Origin: JACPIA01 sp964655995
Lineage (GTDB): Bacteria > Patescibacteriota > Minisyncoccia > Phycocordibacterales > XYD1-FULL-46-19
Reading direction: 5' to 3'
DNA: 64,000 bases
Assembly (NCBI GenBank): GCA_964655995.1
Contig: CAZZPK010000002.1
Coordinates: forward strand, 47,391-111,390
The notes beneath the pieces were generated by a model. That model made no database searches and was not told the DNA's origin. It saw nothing but the letters and a program-made list of their open reading frames with translations. Positions 57,638 to 64,000 of this stretch are shown piece after piece. The position numbers and the translations under genes are program-made. How positions within the stretch are numbered: the first letter of the stretch is position 1; the number at the start of each line of letters is the position of its first letter.

Positions 57638-58015
57638 TACTCTAAAATAGTGCGTTACTTTGGAGGAAGAGGCTTCTAAAAAGTCGCGGCAAAATTTTTC
57701 CGCCGCGAAGGGGTCAAAATATTTACAGCTAAAAATGTCGATAAAGGCGCGGTTTTGCCCCTCGTCAAAATGGAAGGTGAGGCTCGAGGTCTCAATAAAT
57801 TGCATTGCCGAGTAGCCCTCAAGCTCGCCCTCAGCAAAGCGCTCAATCAACGGCTCACCATGGCGGACCATTTTAATATGATCACAAAGCTCAATAATCA
57901 GCCGCTTAATTTCGTCTGGCGAGGTGATTTTGTGGCGGTTGCAATCGTAGCAGTCGACGGAGGCGACCATGCCCCAGCATTTTTGCGACTGATACGACTG
58001 TTCAAGATCATCCAT
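57635..58015 (-). CDS. speD: S-adenosylmethionine decarboxylase-like protein (SpeD family)
   Basis: 126 residues. The pattern MQFIETSSLTFHFDEGQNRAFIDIFSC resembles the SpeD segment (ESH...H...vDif.C) that contains the self-cleavage Ser giving the pyruvoyl cofactor; here the His after Ser is replaced by Ser (TSS). Enzyme of polyamine synthesis, but activity is uncertain. No other polyamine genes are nearby. Start 58015. Confidence 0.65.
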   Translation of the reverse strand: MDDLEQSYQSQKCWGMVASVDCYDCNRHKITSPDEIKRLIIELCDHIKMVRHGEPLIERFAEGELEGYSAMQFIETSSLTFHFDEGQNRAFIDIFSCKYFDPFAAEKFCRDFLEASSSKVTHYFRV

Positions 58016-58089
58016 CTCTTTAGTCTTTGTTATTTGAGCTATAGTATAGATAATGTCGCGCGGATTACAAGCTTTTAACGCCGGAGATT

Positions 58090-59469
58090 GTGTATAACTG
58101 GCGCCGCGGGCTGGCCGCCGGAGCGGCCGGATTTGTTTTGGCGGTGGCGGCCGGCGAGTGGCTCGAGCCCGGTTTTGTTTTAATTGCGTTTTTGCTCTGG
58201 CTCGGTTTGGGATTTTTGTTTTTGTGGCGGTATCATCGCGGCGGCGCGGTTTATTTGCTGTTGGCGGCTTTGCTGGTTGGCGGAGCATTGGGTTTGGGGC
58301 GTTTGCTGTCCGTGCCCGGAGCGGACACGGCGCTTGAGGCGCAGGTGGGCCAAACTATCACCCTCAAAGGGCGAGTGGTCGCCGAGACGGAGGAGCGCGG
58401 CGCTTATCAACAATTGATTTTAAAACCCGAGACGTCGCGCAATAAGATTTTAGTCCGCGCGCCGGCATTTGGCGCCGTGCGGCCGGGCGACGAGGTGGCG
58501 GCCGCGGGGCGCTTGCTTTTACCCGAGGCTTTTTATACCGAGACAGGGCGTCGCTTTAATTACCCGGCTTTTTTAGCTAAAGACAATATCTTTTTTGTTT
58601 TGGCAGATGCGCAAATTGAGGTGACGAGCGAGTCTCGCTTTTCGCCCATGCGCTTAATAAGCGATTGGCGCCGGCTTTTTACCGCGGCGCTTAACCGCTC
58701 GCTGCCGCCGCCAGAGAGCGCTTTGGCCGCCGGGATCACCCTGGGCATTAAGCAGGCCCTGCCGCGGGTGCTTGAGGAGGCCTTTCGCGCCGTGGGGCTC
58801 TCGCATATTATCGTCCTCTCGGGATTTAATTTGGCGGTCGTGGCCGCAGCCGCCGCTTTTGTTTTTAAGCGCTGGCCCAAACGCTTGGCTTTGGCCGCGG
58901 GCGGGGCGAGCATTGTGCTCGTAGCGCTTTTGGCCGGCGGCGGCGCGGCCGTAACGCGGGCCGCCTTAATGGGTCTTTTGGCGTTGTGGGCGCAGGGGGC
59001 CGGACGCATGTATCAAGCCTTGCGCGCTTTGCTCATAGTGGCTGTCGGTTTGATTGTTTGGAGCCCGCTTTCGCTTTTGCATGATTTAGGTTTTCAATTA
59101 TCGGTTTTGGCCACGGCCGGAGTGATTGTCGGACCGTCCCGCTTAGCGCCCAAACTTTTATTTATTACCGAGCGCTGGTCACTGCGCGAAATTGTGGCGA
59201 CAACCATTGCCGCCCAGATCGCCGTCGCTCCGCTTTTGGCTTATCGGTTAGGAACAGTCTCATTAATCGCTTTGCCGGCCAATGTGCTGGTGTTGCCGCT
59301 GGTGCCGCTCGCTATGGGCCTATCTTTCCTCACTTCTTTGTTAAGCATCATTTCGCCTTTATTGGCGTTGCCCGTGGCCGCGCCGACTTATTTGGTACTC
59401 CATTATTTCGTGTTGGTGGCCACTTATTTGGCCGCTCTGCCCGGCGCCTCGCTGGTGATGCCGATTTGA
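58090..59469 (+). CDS. comEC: ComEC, membrane competence channel part
   Basis: 459 residues, GTG start. N-terminal TM helices, an OB-like domain (AQVGQTITLKGRVVAE), then the Competence domain with ten or so TM helices (FRAVGLSHIIVLSGFNLAVV). Imports single-stranded DNA in natural transformation. The metallo-beta-lactamase domain usually fused at the C-terminus is encoded separately at 60020. Confidence 0.9.
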   Translation: MYNWRRGLAAGAAGFVLAVAAGEWLEPGFVLIAFLLWLGLGFLFLWRYHRGGAVYLLLAALLVGGALGLGRLLSVPGADTALEAQVGQTITLKGRVVAETEERGAYQQLILKPETSRNKILVRAPAFGAVRPGDEVAAAGRLLLPEAFYTETGRRFNYPAFLAKDNIFFVLADAQIEVTSESRFSPMRLISDWRRLFTAALNRSLPPPESALAAGITLGIKQALPRVLEEAFRAVGLSHIIVLSGFNLAVVAAAAAFVFKRWPKRLALAAGGASIVLVALLAGGGAAVTRAALMGLLALWAQGAGRMYQALRALLIVAVGLIVWSPLSLLHDLGFQLSVLATAGVIVGPSRLAPKLLFITERWSLREIVATTIAAQIAVAPLLAYRLGTVSLIALPANVLVLPLVPLAMGLSFLTSLLSIISPLLALPVAAPTYLVLHYFVLVATYLAALPGASLVMPI

Positions 59470-59476
59470 TCGGCAA

Positions 59477-59517
59477 AAAAAATACGCCCCGCTCTCGACA
59501 AATCGAGAGCGGGGCCT
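59477..59517 (-). terminator. Terminator after the RlpA-like gene
   Basis: GCCCCGCTCTCG/CGAGAGCGGGGC stem followed on minus by TATTTTTTTT. Confidence 0.85.
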
Positions 59518-59530
59518 AGTTTCTGCGGCT

Positions 59531-59851
59531 TTACTCCTCCAAAACCTCGACTATTACCGGGACAACGCCGTCATCGATAAAGTCGAGCTCCTGGGCCAGG
59601 CCGCGAGAGAGATCCCAATCGCGTCCCTCAATAAAGGGTCCGCGATCCTTGACCACTCCCTCGGCTCGCTTCAGATTTTCCAGATTGGTGATACGCACGC
59701 GGGTGCCAAAAGGCAATTCGCGATGCGCCACTACCGGATCATCGGGGTTAAAGCGCTCGCCATTAGCCATCGTGGTACCGCTTTCGTACCAGCTGGCGCG
59801 CGGCGCCACCTCCCCCATCAAGGCCGCAATAGTCAAAATTAAGGTACACAA
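59531..59851 (-). CDS. RlpA-like double-psi beta-barrel protein
   Basis: 106 residues. Hydrophobic N-terminus, then ASWYESG...MANGERFNPDDPVVAHRELPFGTRVRITN and the VKDRGPFIEGRDWDLSRGLA motif of RlpA lytic transglycosylase barrels. TTG start: AAGGAG lies 6 bases upstream. Acts on peptidoglycan. Confidence 0.85.
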   Translation of the reverse strand: MCTLILTIAALMGEVAPRASWYESGTTMANGERFNPDDPVVAHRELPFGTRVRITNLENLKRAEGVVKDRGPFIEGRDWDLSRGLAQELDFIDDGVVPVIVEVLEE

Positions 59852-60019
59852 AGTACTCTCCTTACACCAAAAGCGCTGTCACTGCTTTTAGTCAGCTTTA
59901 GTTTGAGAACGCGAGAAGAAAAGCATTGCAAAGCGCCGACTGGGCGATTTGTAGACGAAGGTAAGCTTTTTTTCTCCTCAAACCGAAACTATCTGCCTTA
60001 TAGTATAATACCATTAAAT

Positions 60020-60886
60020 ATGTTTTGTCAAGCGAGGTGGCGCTGGCGGGCAATGCTTGTTTTGATTTTGCTAGTCGCGGGCATTTGGTGGGCGGTCTAT
60101 TTGGCTTTGCCGTCCGGCGTTTTGACGGTGGCCTTTTTGGACGTCGGCCAAGGTGATGCCATTTTTATCGAGGCGCCGGGCGGCAATCAGTTGTTAATTG
60201 ACGGCGGCCGGGGCGGGCAAGTTTTGGCCGAGTTGGCCCGATTAATGCCCTGGTTTGACCGCTCGCTTGATGCGGTGATGGCATCTCATCCCGATGCCGA
60301 TCATATTGGCGGCCTGGTGTCGGTGCTTAACAACTTCCACGTGGCTTATGTTTTTGACTCCGGCGGAGAAAGCGCTACGCAAATTTACCAGACCTATCGG
60401 CGGGTGATTGAGGCCCAAAAACCGACCCGTTTGGTTTTAAGGCGCGGCGCTAAAATTGTTTTAGGCCAAGGAGTATCGTTTACCGTTTTAAGTCCGAGCG
60501 GTGCGGCGGCCAATGACCAGACCAATGAGACCTCGATTATCGGCCGCCTCGATTACGGCCGCAACTCGGTGCTCCTGACCGGCGATGCTCCCGGCTATGT
60601 CGAGAACCGCCTCATTTTCCAAGGACTTTCCTCGGAGTTGCCGGCCGAGATTCTAAAAGTCAGCCATCATGGTTCCAAAAACTCCTCCTCGCCGTTGTTT
60701 ATTGAGGCGGTCGGGCCCCGTTATGCCGTGATCTCGGTGGGGGCGACTAATCCCTACGGCCATCCTCATCCCTCGGTGTTGGAGCGGTTTAAAGAGGCCG
60801 GGAGCCGCATTTTGCGGACGGACAAAGACGGGACCATTATTTTTACCGGCGACGGTGTAACATTTAGGCCGCCTGAGACGTTGTAA
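60020..60886 (+). CDS. ComEC-type metallo-beta-lactamase domain protein
   Basis: 288 residues. N-terminal TM helix (about 12-32) then the MBL fold with FLDVGQGDAIFIEAP, ASHPDADHIGG and SHHGSKNSS motifs, as in the C-terminal nuclease-like domain of ComEC. TATAAT (60004-60009) ends 10 bases before the ATG, so I do not use upstream in-frame codons. Confidence 0.88.
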   Translation: MFCQARWRWRAMLVLILLVAGIWWAVYLALPSGVLTVAFLDVGQGDAIFIEAPGGNQLLIDGGRGGQVLAELARLMPWFDRSLDAVMASHPDADHIGGLVSVLNNFHVAYVFDSGGESATQIYQTYRRVIEAQKPTRLVLRRGAKIVLGQGVSFTVLSPSGAAANDQTNETSIIGRLDYGRNSVLLTGDAPGYVENRLIFQGLSSELPAEILKVSHHGSKNSSSPLFIEAVGPRYAVISVGATNPYGHPHPSVLERFKEAGSRILRTDKDGTIIFTGDGVTFRPPETL

Positions 60887-61003
60887 TAGGTAAGAAAGGT
60901 CGATATCATTAGTAATAACCAAGGCAATGGGGCGGGGGTGCGACAGGGCTTTGGCTCGGCACCCTTTTCGCCTCTTAGGACAGAGTAATCGGTATAAAAT
61001 CTT

Positions 61004-61558
61004 ATGTCTGATGAGCAAATTTTAGCCAAATCGCTTAAGGAGCCCAATTTATTCGGTTTGCTGGTTGACCGTTACCAGGCGCCACTCTTGGCGCGGGCGA
61101 CGCGTTTGCTGGGCTCGGCCGAGGCGGCGCAAGATGCCGTCCAAGAGACATTTATCAAAATTTATACCAAGGCTGGGCAATTTGTTAATCACGAGCATAA
61201 GCCGGACGCCTTCCGCGCATGGGCTTACACTATTTTAATCAAGCATTGTCTGTCATTACTGCGCAAAGAGGAGCGCGGGCGCGGCCAATTTGTCCCGCTG
61301 TATCCCGGTCTCGAGGGGGTAATCGCCGATCCCAAGGCCGACGTTTGGGAGCGCTCGACCTTAAGCAATGAGGTGTTGTCGGTGTTGTCGCGCTTGCCGG
61401 CCACCTTCCGCCGCGTGCTCGAGGCCTACTTTTTTAACGGAGAGAGCGAAGAAGAAATTGCCAAAATGGAGGGTGTTTCGGTGGGGGCCATACGCGTCCG
61501 GATGCATCGCGCCAAAAAAGAATTTAAAAAAATCAAATTGCTGTTAACGCCACAATAA
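61004..61558 (+). CDS. ECF-type RNA polymerase sigma factor
   Basis: 184 residues. Sigma region 2 (LVDRYQAPLLARATRLLGSAEAAQDAVQETFIKIY) and region 4 (LSRLPATFRRVLEAYFFNGESEEEIAKMEGVSVGAIRVRMHRAKKEF). TATAAA ends 5 bases before the ATG. A small membrane protein follows that could be its anti-sigma (inference). Confidence 0.92.
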   Translation: MSDEQILAKSLKEPNLFGLLVDRYQAPLLARATRLLGSAEAAQDAVQETFIKIYTKAGQFVNHEHKPDAFRAWAYTILIKHCLSLLRKEERGRGQFVPLYPGLEGVIADPKADVWERSTLSNEVLSVLSRLPATFRRVLEAYFFNGESEEEIAKMEGVSVGAIRVRMHRAKKEFKKIKLLLTPQ

Positions 61559-61576
61559 TTTAATATGATGTATATT

Positions 61577-61924
61577 ATGACGCCAGAAGAATTGCGCGCC
61601 TCGATTATGACCCGTGTCTGGACGGTGTATTTGTTGCGTCGGGCCGCCGATCCGGCAGTTTTGCGTTTGTTGTTGCTCTCGGTCGCCTGCGGGCTGGTCC
61701 TCTTTAAAGTGTCATTGGCCAACGTTTGGGCCAATATGCCGCGCTTAACCGATCCGGCGGCGGTGGCCACTTTTTACTGGGGAGCGTTTACTCAAACCGA
61801 GTGGCTGATCAAGAGCTTGGTACTCACGCTGGTTGCCCTCGGCGCCTGGCTCGCTAGAGACAGCCGCGTCCTGGTCTGGCCGGCGGCGTCCAGGCTTAAT
61901 CCCTATCGCTTGCTCCGCGGATAA
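61577..61924 (+). CDS. Small two-TM membrane protein downstream of the sigma factor
   Basis: 115 residues starting MTPEELRASIMTR, TM helices about 28-47 and 77-95. Start 61577 chosen since TATGAT (61564-61569) ends 7 bases before it. Possible anti-sigma or sigma-associated membrane partner by position only. Confidence 0.55.
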   Translation: MTPEELRASIMTRVWTVYLLRRAADPAVLRLLLLSVACGLVLFKVSLANVWANMPRLTDPAAVATFYWGAFTQTEWLIKSLVLTLVALGAWLARDSRVLVWPAASRLNPYRLLRG

Positions 61925-61943
61925 AAGCAAATAGCAGATAATA

Positions 61944-61970
61944 ACAAACCCCGCCAAGGCGGGGTTTGTT
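61944..61970. terminator. Terminator ACCCCGCC/GGCGGGGT
   Basis: AACAAACCCCGCC/GGCGGGGTTTGTT, between convergent genes. Confidence 0.85.
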
Positions 61971-62178
61971 ATTTTGCTTTAGTTGTGACCGAGAGATGTT
62001 TGCCTTTTTTGAGGCAGTTGGTGCAGATTTTGAGTCGGCCGCCGGACGGCAAAACGGCCCATTGGAGATTGGGCTTTTTCCGCCGCAGGCCGGTCGGATT
62101 GTATTTGGTAGCGCGGACGCGGTTGGAGTATCCTCCGACCAGCCGGCTGCCCTTGTCGCAAGTGGCGCAAGTTTTCAT
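61969..62178 (-). CDS. rpmB: 50S ribosomal protein L28
   Basis: 69 residues: MKTCATCDKGSRLVGGYSNRVRATKYNPTGLRRKKPNLQ...LKICTNCLKKG. Two CxxC pairs form a zinc-ribbon type L28. Start chosen at the Met before KTCATC, the family start. Confidence 0.93.
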   Translation of the reverse strand: MKTCATCDKGSRLVGGYSNRVRATKYNPTGLRRKKPNLQWAVLPSGGRLKICTNCLKKGKHLSVTTKAK

Positions 62179-62224
62179 ATTAGTACTGTCGCATGTTATC
62201 ATATTTTAACCAGTTAGCAAGTAT

Positions 62225-62836
62225 ATGGCTTTAGACATCATTTTCCAAATCATTATTCTGGTTGTCTCGGTGGTGATCCACGAGGTGGCTCACGGCGCGG
62301 TGGCAAGTAGCCTGGGCGATCCGACGGCGCGCCTGGCCGGACGCCTTACCCTTAACCCGCTCAAGCATTTGGATCCAATTGGCTCGGTATTGGTGCCGGG
62401 AGTGTTAGCCTTGACGGGCGGACCGGTTTTTGGCTGGGCCAAGCCAGTGCCCTTTAATCCGTACAACTTAAAAGCCGGTCGTCATGGGCCGGCCTGGGTG
62501 GCGGCGGCCGGTCCGGCCGCCAATTTACTGATCGCCATTTGTTTTGGCTTGGTGGTGCGCTTTGGTGGTGCGCTGTTTAATCAGGCGGGGCTCCAATTGG
62601 CGAGCGCCATAGTGCTAATCAACGTTATTTTGGCGGTGTTTAACCTGATCCCTCTGCCACCACTCGACGGTTCCAAAATCCTTTTTGCCTTTTTGCCCCG
62701 CAAATACGAGTGGCTTGAGGAGTGGCTCGAGCGCTATCAGTTGGTAATGCTCTTGCTGGTCGTTTTGGTGCTGTGGAGCCTGTTTACCCCGATTGTTTTT
62801 TTAGTTTTTTATCTCCTGACGGGACTGGTCCTCTAA
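62225..62836 (+). CDS. Site-2 protease-like membrane metalloprotease (M50)
   Basis: 203 residues, five or six TM helices. Zinc motif HEVAH (about residues 19-23) and LPPLDGSKI near the C-terminus. Regulated intramembrane proteolysis family of the short YwhC type. Confidence 0.88.
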   Translation: MALDIIFQIIILVVSVVIHEVAHGAVASSLGDPTARLAGRLTLNPLKHLDPIGSVLVPGVLALTGGPVFGWAKPVPFNPYNLKAGRHGPAWVAAAGPAANLLIAICFGLVVRFGGALFNQAGLQLASAIVLINVILAVFNLIPLPPLDGSKILFAFLPRKYEWLEEWLERYQLVMLLLVVLVLWSLFTPIVFLVFYLLTGLVL

Positions 62837-62853
62837 CGGTTTGCATTTAAAGC

Positions 62854-62864
62854 TGTGGTATAGT
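62854..62864 (+). promoter_or_regulatory. Extended -10 promoter of the rpsL-rpsG-fusA operon
   Basis: TGGTATAGT; the TATAGT box at 62859-62864 lies 21 bases before the ATG at 62886. This is a longer leader than at most genes here. Confidence 0.5.
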
Positions 62865-62885
62865 ACAGTGTGAGACGTTTACGAT

Positions 62886-63305
62886 ATGCCGACAATCAAC
62901 CAATTAATCCGCAAAAATCGCCGGCCGGTAATCAAGCGCTCCAAAGCGGTGGCTTTGGCGCGCAGTTTTAATACGCTCAAAAACCGTCCCATTTACCACC
63001 CTTCGCCGTTTAAGCGCGGCGTCTGCTTGGTGGTCAAGACCACTACGCCCAAAAAGCCCAACTCAGCGCTCCGCAAAATCGCCCGTGTCCGCCTTACCAA
63101 CGGTATGGAGGTTACCGCTTATATCCCGGGTATCGGCCATAACTTGCAGGAGCACTCGGTGGTGATGATCCGCGGCGGCCGCGTCAAAGACTTGCCGGGT
63201 GTGCGCTATCACATTGTCCGTGGCGTACTCGACGCCTCTGGCGTGGAGAGCCGGCGCAAGGGTCGCAGTTTGTACGGTAATAAAAAGCCCAAAGCGGCCA
63301 AGTAA
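62886..63305 (+). CDS. rpsL: 30S ribosomal protein S12
   Basis: 139 residues. MPTINQLIRKNRRP and TTPKKPNSALRKIARVRL, IPGIGHNLQEHSVVMIRGGRVKDLPGVRYHIVRG. Decoding-centre protein. First gene of the str operon. Confidence 0.97.
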   Translation: MPTINQLIRKNRRPVIKRSKAVALARSFNTLKNRPIYHPSPFKRGVCLVVKTTTPKKPNSALRKIARVRLTNGMEVTAYIPGIGHNLQEHSVVMIRGGRVKDLPGVRYHIVRGVLDASGVESRRKGRSLYGNKKPKAAK

Positions 63306-63310
63306 TCGTT

Positions 63311-63799
63311 ATGCGTCGTCCGGTTAAAAAACGCCCCGCTCTTTTGCCTGACCTGGTATACCAGTCGGTAACGGTGGAAAAATTTATCAACCGCGTAATG
63401 GAGCGCGGCAAAAAAAATGTCGCCCGCAAAATCGTTTATGGCGCTTTAGACAAAATCAAAGCGGCCGGCCTCGATCCGCTAGCCACTTTTGAGGAGGCTT
63501 TGCGCAATGTCGGACCAGTGATGGAGGTGCGCTCGCGCCGCGTGGGCGGAGCCAATTACCAAGTGCCACACGAGGTGCGGCCGGAGCGCCGCTTGGCCTT
63601 GGCTATACGCTGGATCCTGGAGGCGGCCCAATCCAAGTCGGGCCGGCCGATGATTGACCGCTTAACCGATGAGCTGTTGGCCGCGGCCAAAAACGAAGGT
63701 GAGGCTATTAAAAAGCGGGAAAATGTCCACAAAATGGCCGAGGCCAATCGCGCTTTTGCCCACTTTGCTTGGTCGGGCCGCAACACCGCTAAAAAATAA
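63311..63799 (+). CDS. rpsG: 30S ribosomal protein S7
   Basis: 162 residues. MRRPVKKR, VEKFINRVMERGKKNVARKIVYGALD, EVRSRRVGGANYQVPHEVRPERR. Binds the 3' major domain of 16S rRNA. Confidence 0.97.
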   Translation: MRRPVKKRPALLPDLVYQSVTVEKFINRVMERGKKNVARKIVYGALDKIKAAGLDPLATFEEALRNVGPVMEVRSRRVGGANYQVPHEVRPERRLALAIRWILEAAQSKSGRPMIDRLTDELLAAAKNEGEAIKKRENVHKMAEANRAFAHFAWSGRNTAKK

Positions 63800-63801
63800 C
63801 A

Positions 63802-64000
<199 letters not shown>

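Overview
The window looks like a chromosome segment of a Patescibacteria (CPR) bacterium, most likely of the Parcubacteria side. Reasons: compact single-domain versions of core genes, a trigger factor without its PPIase domain, a ComEC split into two genes, several TrmB-type regulators, a type IV pilus locus (pilB-pilC-pseudopilins), and abundant small membrane or coiled-coil proteins of unknown function. TGA is used as a stop. The lineage is an inference from gene style, not from a marker tree. An assembly gap (10 N) with a foreign fragment beside it lies at 50098-50219.

Layout. 1-12.7 kb: rsmA (partial), uvrD/pcrA, a TraD/VirD4-like ATPase, a LysM-M23 hydrolase, lexA with its own SOS box, comM, a DksA-like protein, coiled-coil proteins, a NYN nuclease and rpsO. 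12.6-16.0 kb: a minus-strand polycistron of small genes separated by repeated structured leaders, with one hammerhead ribozyme. 16.2-16.56 kb: a strong promoter and a structured RNA. 16.6-24.8 kb: TrmB regulator 1, hicBA, a Xer-type recombinase, a CCA-adding enzyme, four tRNAs, yraN, a large GNAT protein and TrmB regulator 2. 24.9-29.6 kb: a divergent unit with a long structured leader, a GC-rich MoxR ATPase/VWA pair, and about 0.7 kb of highly folded RNA containing a second hammerhead. 29.6-32.1 kb: TrmB regulator 3 and another structured unit with a third hammerhead. 32.1-46.7 kb: AAA/CYTH pair, RRM protein, two tRNAs, HU, RNase Y, a tandemly duplicated small membrane unit, clpP, tig, ppa, nusA and a large secreted protein. 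46.8-64 kb: type IV pilus genes, tpiA, pgk, recJ, RNase H, a SpeD-like protein, comEC, an MBL protein, an ECF sigma factor, rpmB, an M50 protease, rpsL, rpsG and fusA (partial).

The most unusual content is a set of RNA-rich transcription units (12.6-16.0, 16.2-16.56, 24.9-29.6 and 30.4-32.1 kb). They sit beside TrmB-type regulators. They carry long folded leaders, boxA-like elements (the sequence class bound by NusB/S10 in antitermination), strong Shine-Dalgarno sequences, and three type III hammerhead ribozymes with essentially complete catalytic cores. Three promoters, two of these units and the TrmB regulator 2 gene, share an 18-bp TGTCA-N8-TGACA palindrome at the -35 box. My working model is an inference: TrmB-regulated transcripts are kept going by boxA-type antitermination and cut by hammerheads into separately translated or stable RNAs.

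A second theme is gene starts. Many housekeeping-type genes have a TATAAT-like box ending only 5-12 bases before the start codon and no Shine-Dalgarno, which points to leaderless mRNAs. The accessory small genes instead have near-perfect Shine-Dalgarno sequences.
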